From NCBI GenBank assembly GCA_006384855.1, contig VCJN01000156.1, forward strand, positions 1 through 64,000: a stretch of DNA of 64,000 bases, in the 5' to 3' direction. Position 1 is the stretch's first letter; each line of letters opens with the position of its first letter. Both the position numbers and the translations under genes were made by a program. The notes beneath the pieces are model-generated. The model was not told where the DNA came from. It saw only the letters and a list, made by a program, of their open reading frames with translations, and did not search any database. Source of the stretch: Tetraselmis striata (lineage: Eukaryota > Chlorophyta > Chlorodendrophyceae > Chlorodendrales > Chlorodendraceae). Positions 12,566 to 22,959 of this stretch are shown piece after piece.

Positions 12566-13620
12566 GCGGGGCAGCGGTTGCTACCGAGTGAGGCTTAGCA
12601 TCGTTTGCAATAGCAACGCAGCCTTTCCGGTTGCATAGTAGTGTGACGCCGCCTAGATGTAGCCCAGAAGTACGCGCAAAGTGCAAGTGTTACACGCCCG
12701 TGAGCCCCACCCAATAACATTGCGCCCGACCTCACTGACGGCATGTCTCGCTCTCCTTCATCTCCTGGGCCGTCCGCCGCCTCACCCTGCGCACCCTACC
12801 AGCCGCCCGTGCCTTCTCGGAAGCCTCAGACACGGCGGCGCGAGTCGCGTCGTGGAACGCGTCCCTGGCATGGCGGAACTCCGCCCTCACCGCGGCCGTG
12901 GTCGGGCAGGGGACTGCCCGCTGATGGGTCGCCATGAATGGGTACTTGGGGCCGCACAAAGCTGGGGTGCCGTCGCAGCAACACTCCCAGTCCGTCCGTC
13001 GGCCGCAGTACACGCATGACGGGCGTCCGGCCAGGACACGCACATGATAGTGCATGTGGCCGCCTCCCGCCACTGCTCGTAGTGCTCCGGTCAACATGGC
13101 GACGAGCAAGTCGGCATGTCCCGCAGGTGGCTGCGGGGCGGGTGGCGCGAGCGCAGCCTCCTGCCTCCCGATCAGTCGCCTCTACCACGGCCTCCTCCGC
13201 CTCCTGATGCGGCGCATCAGGCGCATCGTCGTCGCCTGGCAGGGCGTCCCCCCCCGCAACGGCGCCGTCGGCGGTGGCCGACGCCGTCGTGGCGGGGTGC
13301 TGTGAGGAGGTGCCCCTAGACATAGGTGGGGCCGGCACCGCCATGTGTTGCTCCACATGCGGTGCGGTTGCGGTTGCGGTGCGGTTCCTGACGCGACAGC
13401 TCCGTCGCACAGGTACCGGCACCGGCACCCCACCATGCTGCGCTTACCACCAACCGGCATGTTTCCTTTGGGAGGCGGTTCATCCTCGTCGGAGGTGAGC
13501 GGCGGTGCCGGTGTGCGTGGGTGTGGATACTGCGCGGCCATTCGGGCTCCCGCCGCCCGCCGCGCCGCCGACCCACGCCGCGGCGTGTGCTGCGCCCGGA
13601 CATTCCGTGCCGGACAAACC
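12566..13620. other. Spacer between convergent transposon genes
   Basis: GC-rich DNA following the transposase. It holds the minus-strand Cys-rich fragment described separately and an extra short copy of the ATTCCGTGCCGGA motif that opens the tandem array. Nothing else could be supported. Confidence 0.35.
12732..13109 (-). pseudogene. Cys-rich fragment resembling a transposase C-terminal zinc knuckle
   Basis: An open frame of 125 codons on the minus strand contains CVYCGRRTDWECCCDG followed by PALCG and a PFMATHQ block. The order C-x2-C, C-x-C, LC, then F...H resembles the zinc knuckle found at the C-terminus of PiggyBac-like transposases. The start is not an ATG, and upstream sequence on this strand does not provide the DDE catalytic core, so at most a detached tail is present. 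The rest is Ala/Arg-rich. The identification is tentative; a stand-alone zinc protein or chance Cys clustering cannot be ruled out. Confidence 0.3.
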
Positions 13621-14820
13621 GGACATTCCGTGCCGGATGGGTGGGAATACGGCGTCCGATGCAGCCAAAACCCCAGGGACACGCTATTCTATGCACCGCC
13701 AATGCACTCCGCCAGCACCGCCTCATTCTCTGTCGGTTTCGAAAACGCCTTCACATCATTCACCGCTAATTGCAATTGCCACCGTGTAGTGTTGTCACTA
13801 TGTGCGCACACAACAACACTTACTACCGGTTCCGACGCGGATGGAGGCGGGGCATGCGGAGTGCGCTGGCGGTGCACAGACTAGTGTGCTGCAAATAATT
13901 GGGGTGCATCGGACGCCGGACGCCCACCCACCCGGCGTAAAAGACGCGTAATATTCACAATATATTAACACACAAATGTGTGAAAACCGGACATTCCGTG
14001 CCGGATGGATGGGAATACGGCGTCTGATGCAGCCAAAACCCCAGGGACACGCTATTCTATGCACCGCCAATGCACTCCGCCACCACCGCCTCATTCTCTG
14101 TCGGTTTTGAAAACGCCTTCACATTATCCACCGCTAATTGCAATTGCCACCGTGTAATGTTGTCACTATGTGCGCACACAACAACACTCACTACCGGTTC
14201 CGACACGGATGGAGGCGGGGCTTGCGGAGAGCACTGGCGGTGCACAGACTAGTGTGCTGCAAATAATTGGGGTGCATCGGACGCCGGACGCCCACCCACC
14301 CGGCGTAAAAGACGCGTAATATTCACAATATATTAACACACAAATGTGTGAAAACCGGACATTCCGTGCCGGATGGATGGGAATACGGCGTCTGATGCAG
14401 CCAAAACCCCAGGGACACGCTATTCTATGCACCGCCAATGCACTCCGCCATCACCGCCTCATTCTCTGTCGATTTCGAGAACGCCTTCACATTATCCACC
14501 GATAATTGCAATTGCCACCGTGTAATGTTGTCACTATGTGCGCACACAACAACACTTACTACCGGTTCCGACGCGGATGGAGGCGGGGCTTGCGGAGTGC
14601 ACTGGCGGTGCACAGACTAGTGTGCTGCAAATAATTGGGGTGCATCGGACGCCGGACGCCCATCCACCCGGCGTAAAAGACGCGTAATATTCACAATATA
14701 TTAACACACAAATGTGTGAAAACCGGACATTCCGTGCCGGATGGATGGGAATACGGCGTCTGATGCAGCCAAAACCCCAGGGACACGCTATTCTATGCAC
14801 CCATATACTATGGTATGCAT
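13621..14820. repeat. Tandem array, 368-bp unit, about 3.3 copies
   Basis: Units start at 13621, 13989, 14357 and 14725, each marked by GGACATTCCGTGCCGGAT, with a constant 368-bp period and only a few differences per unit. The fourth unit breaks off around 14800-14820, where a related but rearranged block follows. Every unit carries the same segment GAAAACGCCTTCACAT and an AATATTCACAATATATTA AT-rich stretch. The array lies between convergent TNP2 and Ulp1 genes, so it could be an internal or subterminal repeat of a large DNA transposon. No unit encodes a recognisable protein. Confidence 0.9.
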
Positions 14821-15262
14821 ACCGCCAATGCACTCCATCCGTAACTAACCCCCGCCTCATTCCCAGTCGTACGTGATTGTGCACACGCACGGAATGCTTG
14901 CACTGCTCCGAAACCACTGTCACATACCCCGCTCATTGGGTACCGATTGCGGCGCATGCAGGGCTAGATATTTGTTTACATAAACCCGGGGGGGGGGGGG
15001 GGGGGGCACAGCAGTGTCCCGCTACTCAACCTGCATTGGATTAGGGCGGCGATTGCAAACAAGACGAGGAGGCGCGCATGAACTGCTCCGAAACCACGCG
15101 ATGTGGCCGGTGACCTTCATATGCAATAGCAAGTAATAAGGACAGGACCCCCCCCCCCCCCCCCCCCGCCAAAGTGGAGGAAGTGCATGAGTACAACCGG
15201 AGCATGACGTGATCCATTGTCGCTTATTTACATGGACGGGCGGTGCTGCCAGACCCGATCGT
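14821..15262. other. Non-coding stretch with G and C homopolymers
   Basis: Between the tandem array and the stop codon of the minus-strand Ulp1 gene. It contains a G run (about 14989-15006) and a C run (15149-15167). A 3' untranslated region of the minus-strand gene is expected in this stretch; no gene is seen. Confidence 0.4.
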
Positions 15263-18200
15263 CTACGGCGGGATGGAGGCGGCAGCGGCAGCGGCAGGAG
15301 CCGCAGCCTCAACAACAAGCCGCAGCTCCTTCGCTCTGGCATGGATGCTGGCGTAGTCCTCGTCACTGTACAAATCGTTTGGCAACACAGCATGTTCCCC
15401 AAAGTGGGCCACATACTGCGCCGCCAACTCGTGGTTGCCTTTCTCCGCAGCATCACTGCGGTGGGTGATGTGTGGGTACAGTGCCTCGTTGTAGGCTGCC
15501 AGGAACGGCGTGTACTGGGTAGGGTCGTCCGCACGGCCGCAGCCAGGCAGTCCCAGAAGGTGCCCCTGCCCGTACAAGCGGACATTGCCACGCCCGTGAC
15601 ACTTGAGGCAGGGGTTACCGCCGGGCTGGTCAACTGGGGCGCCCGCGGGCCCGCGGTGCGTCGTGTCCGACCCAAACATGTACCCATGGTATTGTTCCAT
15701 GTAGGGGTTGTCCTCCTCGGGGACACCCATGCCACGCTCCAAGTCCTCCAGGGCTTGCATCAAGTTCTTGTGGCTCGTGATGAAGTTGGCAGCTCCCGGA
15801 TCTGTCTCCGCCAGCGTCCCGTCCGTGAGGCGGTGATTCTCGTGGCCCTTTTCATGTCAACACATGGATGGCACTCAGTCCCCGCCCCCGCCCCCGCCCC
15901 CGCTCCCGCCACCGGCCTGGGGGGGGGGGGGGGGGGCGGGGGGGGGGGGGGGGGGGGGGGGGGGCGCACCCGGTACCGAATGTGCTTCACGGCATCTGTG
16001 AAGCTCACTTCTGGCCCGCGGTACACCTCAGTGGGGCGGCAGTGGCACGTGCATGCAAGGATGGCCTGCAGATTTGGAGCCTGCCCATCAATGTGGGTGA
16101 TCTGAGCGGGGGCATCCGCCGGGGTGAACAGCAACGCGATCACCGGCCACGACCAAAACCCTGGTGCTAGCTTGCCGGCCTTCTTGGCACCAGCCACGAA
16201 AGCGCGCCGCAATTCCAGCAAGGCGGCAAACAAGGCCTTCCTGCAAGGCACACGCTCAGAATAAGCGACGCACGGGTCAGGGGTTTAAGGGAGCGGGGGG
16301 GGGGGGGGGGGGGAAGGCACCTCTTCATATGCGTCTGCTGCCTTCTGCCGACCAAGGCCTCTGGCGCACTCCTTGCCCAATGCCACAGCTTCCACGGGTC
16401 GAATTTGCCCTCCTTTTCACCGACGTACGGCATCACCTGCGTGTGCTCCGCAATGTCCAACATGTCTTCCGGGGGCAGGATGACCTGTCAGTGTCAGGGG
16501 CACACACACGTCAAGCCAAGGCGGGCATCGGCAGCAGCAAGGCATCATGTTTATAGGGGGGGGGGGGGGTTGCAACTGGATGCGCCCGCCCTGAATGCCA
16601 AAGCCCATTTCGCTCCATTGCTTGCTTGGCATGTTGACCAGACACTCCATCGCCATCTCCAGCAAGGTCTTCTGGGCGTCACTCAGGTCCAACTTAAACG
16701 GCGTGGGCTGGCCCGATTGCAACTGCTTGTTGCCGATGAAACGCGCCCGCAGGGCTTGGCTGGGAGATATCAGCTCCATTGGGGTGCCGCCTTCATGCAC
16801 GGCGGGTGGCACGCTCGAAGAACCTCCCGCTCCTTTCAGCCTCTTGGTAGACTTGCGCCGCTGAACAGCTTCAACCGCCACGCACCGTTTGCACTTCGAG
16901 GTACGCCGATTGCCACCGGCGGTATTGAACGCGGCCGCTGCAAAGAACACACCATCTGGAGCATGGAGGACGCCCGTGCATCCCTTCAGGCGAACCTCAT
17001 CTACCCGCCTCACCGCCCGCTCCGGTGCTTTCCCCGCGGCCGCCTCCTGCTGGATGAGGCTTGACGGATCCTGGTTCATGACTGTTTCCACTAGCGCCAC
17101 TGTCGCCCCCATGGAGACAGACTTCCAGCCTCGCACCTGCGGGTTGCATGGCCCACGCACGCGCTCACCCCCCACTGTGTGTCAGCGCTGCATGCTACTT
17201 GCCAAGTGCTGCATGCCAAGAGGTAGGGGCGGGGGGGCGGACCTGGGCAATGCGCCTTGCAGCCCAGGGCGTGAACGGTCGCATGCCATCCTCGGGCTTG
17301 CCCACCCGCGCACACAAGTCCATGGGGACGATGTCCGTGTCAGTAGGAGCATGGATGACGCCGTCCTGGGCACTCCGTTGCTGCACAACGTTGTTGCGAA
17401 AGCTTTCCAGGGCTTCCGTGCTGAATTCTCTGCACGTCCCCGCGCTCAACAGTGCAGCGCGACGCTCGTCCTCGGGCTTCAACTTCAGCAAGCAGTAGAT
17501 GAAGAACAACACCCGCCACCCGCAGGTCCAAATGTCATCCTGTACCTGCTCCTCCGCCACGGGGATAGTGCGAGCCTCCGCCTCCGCTACTCCCAGGAGG
17601 TGTGTCACGTTCTCCCAGCACAAGCCGGCAGGCACCCCCGGATCAGGCGACTTCATCATCCGGGTCACGAACTCACGGAACATGGACATGATCAGCTTGT
17701 GCTGCGAGTTGGGTTCGAGACCCTTCGAGTCGAAGAATAGGGGCCCGGTTTCCGCAGCGTCCACCACCAAGGCAGTGAGGTGGATGGAGACACATACCGG
17801 AATCACGAAGGTGCGCACGTCCGATAAGGGCTGGGCCGCCGGGGGACGGTTCTGGAAGCAACGGGCCCGCCGGAAGGCTGCCTGCTGTGCTCGCACGTCC
17901 ATCTCCCACTGCCCAATGCTATCGCCCTCTCCCAACAACTTCCTGCGCAGATAGGCCTCGTTCCCGGACACCATGCTCAGAACCACGACGTTTGTACTCC
18001 CTTCCGCTCCGCCGCGTCCTTCGCTGAACCCAACAAGGTCTCGTGCGATGTGCGACAACAAACCCACCTCTAGCAGCCCGGGAGCGTTCAGTTCCGGGTC
18101 TGACGTCGGGGCCACATTAGGGAACTTTCTCAGCAAGGCATCCGCGGCGTCTTCTCCGAGAAGCCTCCACAGCTCCAGGCGTACGGGGTCATAGGTACCA

Positions 18201-18292
18201 CCATTCTGTAGCCACCGCTCGAGGTAGGCTTTCAACCTCGTCGTCGCATCTTCCTCAGCGAGGAGCTCGGGGGAATTAACACTGTTTGACAT
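15263..18292 (-). CDS. Multi-domain protein with N-terminal Ulp1-like (C48) cysteine protease
   Basis: Five exons on the minus strand: 18292-17243, 17136-16577, 16484-16321, 16240-15970, 15847-15263. The ATG at 18292-18290 sits in a CGCCATG context, right after a long C tract. Residues 160-260 look like a Ulp1/SENP peptidase: VIPVCVSIHLTALVVD (His171), LFFDSKG (Asp188) and QVQDDIWTCGW (Gln251, Cys257), giving a complete His-Asp-Gln-Cys set. CACTA-type elements often carry such a protease beside a TNP2 transposase, as here. Exon 2 has a CKRC pair. Exon 4 has QITHIDG, a possible H-x-D metal site. Exon 5 has CLKCHGRG and an Ala-rich end. Splice phases agree except between exons 2 and 3, where one base is unaccounted for, so the copy may be slightly damaged. 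Its natural substrate is unknown. Confidence 0.65.
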
Positions 18293-18756
18293 GGCGGCAG
18301 GTTTATGGGGGGGGGGGGGGGGGGGGGGGGGGGGGTCTTGGGTGCCCACGCACGGGGATTTGCGGCGCTGGGTGGAGCGGCGGACACTCACCCGTTCCGC
18401 CTCTACATGTCGTGCACACCGCTGCTGCACACCGCTGCCGCACACCGGTGCGCATATTCGTCGCGAACATATACACGCGCGCCCTACCGCATATATTATC
18501 CCGGATTCACTCGGTGCGTGAAACCACGTATTCAAAACGCCATGCTGCTTCAACAATATACACTGCGAAATTACCCCGACACAATGCCGCACCGACTAGC
18601 CCTTCACAATACATGCATACCAGTAGTAGTGGCGCGCTGCTCCCTGCCTCCGCTGTGTCGTTGACTGCCCCGGAAGGCGGTCGTCGACTGGGTGTTAGTT
18701 TCTCCACCTCGCCCCCCCCCCCCCCCCCCCCCCCCGCTTTCACCGCTCACAGCGCC
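18293..18756. promoter_or_regulatory. Bidirectional promoter region with C/G tracts at both ends
   Basis: 464 bp between the divergent starts at 18292 (minus) and 18757 (plus). Each gene has a C run on its own sense strand shortly before the ATG: a G run on the plus strand at about 18308-18335 for the minus-strand gene, and a C run at 18713-18735 for the plus-strand gene. The middle is less GC-rich. Presumed shared promoter and 5' untranslated regions; no TATA element is obvious. Confidence 0.4.
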
Positions 18757-19880
18757 ATGGCAGACCTCGTCTCCCGGGCAAAAGCCATCGTTATCACAAA
18801 GAAAACCCGTGCAGAGGTGCCCTTATGCCTGGTGTTCGCGGCGCAGTCCGTGGAGACAATGGTTGCACACGCGGCAAAGTCGCATCCAGCAGATCTGCGG
18901 GTCTACCCCTCAGAAGACGACGCCAAGAACGGTTCCTGGGGCGCACCTATGCAGGAGTTTGCAGCCCGGCTTAGGAACCAATCCGGCGGGGGGCCGCTGC
19001 GACAACAACTCGAGGCCGCGCAGTACACGCTGCCAGAGGGGGTGTTGGCCTTCTATGTCACGCCCGCAGATCGCACCGGCATCACGGACCCCTCCAGCGC
19101 TGCTGGGGCTGCCTCGTCCTCCTCAACAAGGTCGCGCGCCAGCACCGACACCATCACTGTCATGCGTGCAAAGATCCAGGCCGTATGGCCACGAGATGAT
19201 GACGACGTGTACTTGCCGGTGCAAGGTGCGTTGGGCGAGGTTGTTGCCCCTGACTGGGCGGCGGGCCTTGTTGTCTCGCGTGTCCGCGCCGCCGGCATCG
19301 AGGGGGACGAGAAAGACATGAGGAAACGCGTGACAAGGTGGGCACGCAACAAAACACTCCACCCACCACATAAGCACGCACCTACTCGTGGCTAACTTGT
19401 GCCGCGCGCAGGTTCGTCCTGGAGCGCCGTAAGGCCCACCTAAACGCCAAGGCTTCCACAGTGCCAGCGGCGCAACTCGTGGTGGCCGAGGAGGCCGCGT
19501 CCTCAGCCGCTTGGAGGCGAAACGATTGTGGCTTGTTGTGGGCGTCCGGGCACAGGGGGCGTCCCGACGCCAATGCAATGAAGCTCATGGCGGCGTCGTC
19601 GACGGCACAGCCTCCCGGGGTGGTGAAGACACTGACGGCCGCCGTTCTCCCTCCGGACGCGCCGCTGCCCCGCCCACCCCTAACTGAGAAGGAGCTGTGC
19701 TGGATGAACGCCGCCGACAAGAAGCAGTCGGACGCCGACAAGAAGCGGAAGAGGCCAGTGAAGAAGCGCCTAGGTAAGAAACTGACGGTCGCGGAGTCGG
19801 AGGCGGAGGCGGGGGCGGAGGCGGAGGCAGCGAGGTCGAGGCGGGTCCCCCGGGCACGCAAGAACAAGAACAAGCAGTAG
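18757..19880 (+). CDS. Unrecognised 349-aa protein with basic nuclear-type tail
   Basis: Two exons, 18757-19337 and 19412-19880, joined in phase across an intron with AAG/GTGGGC donor and CGCGCAG acceptor; total 350 codons. The ATG is the first after a C-rich leader. The N-terminal 110 residues (KAIVITKKTRAEVPLCLVF, then a TLPEGVLAFYVTP block) look globular but match no family I know. A Ser-rich linker follows, and the last 60 residues are Lys/Arg-rich (DKKRKRPVKKR) with an acidic Ala/Glu patch, suggesting a nuclear protein. TGTAA lies 34 bases after the stop, which supports the gene end. It is divergent from the Ulp1-like gene and probably belongs to the same element. Function unknown. Confidence 0.6.
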
Positions 19881-19913
19881 CTTCCCCCCCCTCCCCTCAC
19901 CCGCCCATATTTA

Positions 19914-19918
19914 TGTAA
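19914..19918 (+). terminator. TGTAA polyadenylation signal
   Basis: TGTAA, the usual green-algal poly(A) signal, 34 bases past the stop codon at 19880. Confidence 0.6.
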
Positions 19919-21616
19919 CGTGAGCACTCTTTGGCAAAACATGGTAGCCAAACCGCCCGTCTGATGACCTTTGATCGGACGGCGGGCATGCCCCTAGCCG
20001 AATAGTACGGCTGCGATTTGCGCTCCCATGTACTAATAGTCGTAGTTATCCACATGACGACTCGCCATCGCGCCCGGGTTCGTACTAGATACCCGGTATG
20101 TACCGGCTTAATAAATATATCGCGTACTACCCGGTACTACACGGACAACCTCGCACCTTCTACTTCAGTGCCATGTAACACATCACACGTCATGTACGAC
20201 TACCCCAATGATTACAAAAAGGATTTATCGCCCGCCGGCAATAACGCCGGATGTACTCGCACGTAACTGGATGGACATGCCGCCACCAGCAGGAGCTTTC
20301 ACGGATATTAGTGGTACCGGTACGGTAGTGCTTCGTCACCCGTATGTCACATCAAAATCTCGCAGTGGTAGGGAAGGCCAATAATATACAAAGCGGCACG
20401 GATGGAGGAGAGGCGCGCGGGCGAGCAAGAGGAAGGTCAGAAGCTGCATATGTACTCCCTAGAGTTCCCAAATCGGTCGGATAAAGCGGGTCCTAAAAGC
20501 AACTCGGCGTGGGCAGTGGAGCAGAGCATCAAGTCAACACGTTGTAATTCAGTTTCAATTTCAATTTGCGCACAATGGCGCCAACTGACTGCGTGGGTAG
20601 CCCGAGGGCAGCAGACAGCGGTTTCCGGTTGGCGCCGACCATGTGTGTGCATGGGCTGCGAGTTGCTGCCCAAGTGTGGTGTGGAGCGCGTTGATGAGGC
20701 TGCGGATATATATACCGCCGGCGCATGCATCGTTCTTGCCCGGAGATGGCAGCCTTCTTCGCCGGCGAGACGAAGGCCGTTAGGCCGGCGGCATGGGAGG
20801 CTCTTGTGTCGCGAAGCACGAAGAGCGTTCCCCCGAATCAGGAGATATCTCTATCGTTCGTGCGGGACGCAGATTGTCGGCTCGAGAACCGGCGCCCGGC
20901 GTCCTCGCTCAGCACGGTCGTCGACCCCTTCCCGGCCAACCATATTACCATATACATGTCACCGAGTTGTGCGGGGCATCACTTCTAAGTTGCTTGCACA
21001 TCCACCAAAGACCTTACAACACGCCACGAAGACACGAGCTCTATCGCAACGCGGTTTCATGGTAGGTGCGCCGCGACAAAGGTAGCAGATGGGGGCAGAC
21101 AAGCCACAGCATATTTCCGCTATAATACGCGCGGACATTCTAATATCGCGCGCGCGCGGGACACGAGTGTAAAAAGCCGCGTCAGCGAGACGCCCCGCCC
21201 AACCGCCTCACCCATTGCAGGGCCATCCTGGCCCGGCCCACCGTGCGCACCAGCTACCCGCTCTCGACCAGCGCCCTTCCAGGGTAGTGCACCCATAGCG
21301 TTAACCGACCTGTAGGTGGGAGCATAGGCGCCGAGGGCGCCCCATCTGCCTGCGAGACCGGCACCTCCGGGTGGTTCTGGGTTATTGGGTGTCGCTCGCA
21401 ACCACCCACTCACTCACCCACTCGCTGCCACGGGGATGAACACGCCTCCATCGCCATCCCCGTTCGCGTGGCCGTTTTTCGCCCATCGTGTTCCTTAGGA
21501 CCAGTTGCATGAAAGCCCACGGGGGTTTGTCGAGTTTTTCCCCGTCAAAGAAGTTACAAGCGTTCTCCTCATTGCCCCTCTGCTGCACATGTGCCCCCGT
21601 CACGTAGGGAGAGCTA
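19919..21616. other. Intergenic DNA, no gene supported
   Basis: Just after the poly(A) signal there is an imperfect inverted repeat (about 19950-19986, CCGCCCGTCTGAT against ATCGGACGGCGG). The rest has open frames of up to 227 codons (20402-21085), but their composition and lack of motifs do not support a gene. A (CTCA)-type tandem lies near 21400-21420. Confidence 0.35.
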
Positions 21617-22597
21617 ATGGCGGCCGTAATTCGGCGGAGCCGTGTCCTAGAGGGCGAGTGCCTAGAGTGCCTGGTGGAGTGCTTCGAGGAGGCCTACGCC
21701 TCGGAGCCGCAGCGCTACAAGAACACCGCATGAACAACCTTCTTCGGCCATCTCCTGGCCCTAGTGGCGGTCGTGGAGCGGGCAACGTGGGAGGCGCAGT
21801 TCCGATTGGCCGCGTGGAATGAGCTCGGCCGGGACTGGCGGCTCTCGAATGCCGCCAAGTCCTTCAAGCTTTGCGGCTTCCCCTCGGCGCTTCTTGCTTG
21901 TTGGGTCAACGACATCGTCGTCAAGAAGTGTCGGGAGCCGAGCCCGGAGGCGTGGGACCGGGAGTATCCCTCGGTGAAGTACTGCGAGCGCGGCGACAGC
22001 GAGAAGCATGGAGTCGGCCGCCTCGTGCCTGGCTACGTCTTCTTGACAATGCGCGCGATGAAGCTCCTGTTTGAGCAGGCGAAGGTGACAAGGTACCCCC
22101 ACATCCCCCCATGGGCGTGTGACCAGCGCGAGTATGTGCAGTACAAGTTCCATCAGTCAGTGCCGGAGGAGCAAGAGATATACATGGATAAGCTGCAGCT
22201 GCCAAACGTGGAGCAGGTAATCCAGCAGGCTGGCACGTGGGGATTTCATGAGCCCGCCCTGAGGCCAGGTTGGGGTCAGCAAGGGCACATTAACTACTAC
22301 CCAATCACTGCCTGGAGGTATAAACACCCAGCGCTGACGAAGGCTGTGGCCGGCTTCATGACATACGGGGATCACGCGGCGTGGCTGGAGAAGCAAGCTA
22401 AGGCTCGTTCGAAGCGGGGGGCGCAGCAAGAGAGGAGGGCGTTGGACGAGGACTACCTTGCCAAGCGCAATGAGCGTCTTCGGATGCTCGTTGTGCCATG
22501 TGGGCGTGAGAGGCTGGCTGCCAACGGCAACTATTCCCCCAACCGCGATCCCATGTTCAATGGGCAAGATAAGGAAATATGCCATGGACCTGTCTGA
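21617..22597 (+). pseudogene. Unrecognised 326-codon gene with an internal stop
   Basis: An ATG at 21617 opens a frame that runs to a stop at 22595-22597, interrupted only by TGA at 21731-21733 (codon 39). Sequence on both sides reads as one protein: ECFEEAYASEPQRYKNTA before it and TTFFGHLLALVAVVERATW after it. Later blocks include NAAKSFKLCGFPSALLACW, KLQLPNVEQVIQQ and GHINYYPITAWRYKHP. A single C-to-T change in CGA would explain the stop. No family is recognised. A TGTAA 148 bases past the stop is shared head-on with the facing gene, suggesting both belonged to one element. Restart downstream of the TGA, or a short intron removing it, cannot be excluded. Confidence 0.5.
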
Positions 22598-22744
22598 GGT
22601 GCCGCCACCAGCTAGGGGGGTGTATGATTATGATGCATGGGTGACATATTTTCTGGGGCAGTTCAAGAAGCCGGGGAAAGGCGGCGTCGCTGATAGTCAC
22701 CAGCATGCATAATAGGCGGCATTGCGGGAGGATGCCAGCATGTG

Positions 22745-22754
22745 TGTAATTACA
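22745..22754. terminator. Palindromic TGTAATTACA, poly(A) signal on both strands
   Basis: TGTAA on the plus strand (22745-22749) is followed directly by TTACA, which is TGTAA on the minus strand. It lies between two convergent genes (ending at 22597 and about 22960), so one 10-bp palindrome could end both transcripts. Confidence 0.5.
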
Positions 22755-22959
22755 TTTCCAACCTACTTCTTTGCCGCACGGGATGTGTTAAAGGTGTGCT
22801 CTGGGAACTTGCGCTTCAGGCTGGCCTGTGTCTGCTCATGCTTCTCTCGCTTTACCTTGGCCACGTGCCTAGTGCCCAGACAATCTGCGCAGCCATAACA
22901 TCACCATCCTTTTTAGTGACATGTTGTGTAAGCACAATGACTATAAATGATATCAAAAT

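Noticed and set aside
13621..14820. CRISPR array or LTR pair for the 368-bp repeat
   Set aside because: Units are contiguous without spacers and far too long for CRISPR; three or more head-to-tail copies do not fit LTRs.
15209..16105. 298-codon open frame on the plus strand
   Set aside because: Antisense shadow of exons 4 and 5 of the Ulp1-like gene, and it runs through a polyglycine homopolymer.
21731..21733. TGA read as selenocysteine
   Set aside because: Position and neighbouring residues do not resemble any selenoprotein and the gene faces another decayed gene, so a nonsense mutation is simpler. No selenocysteine RNA element was sought by folding.
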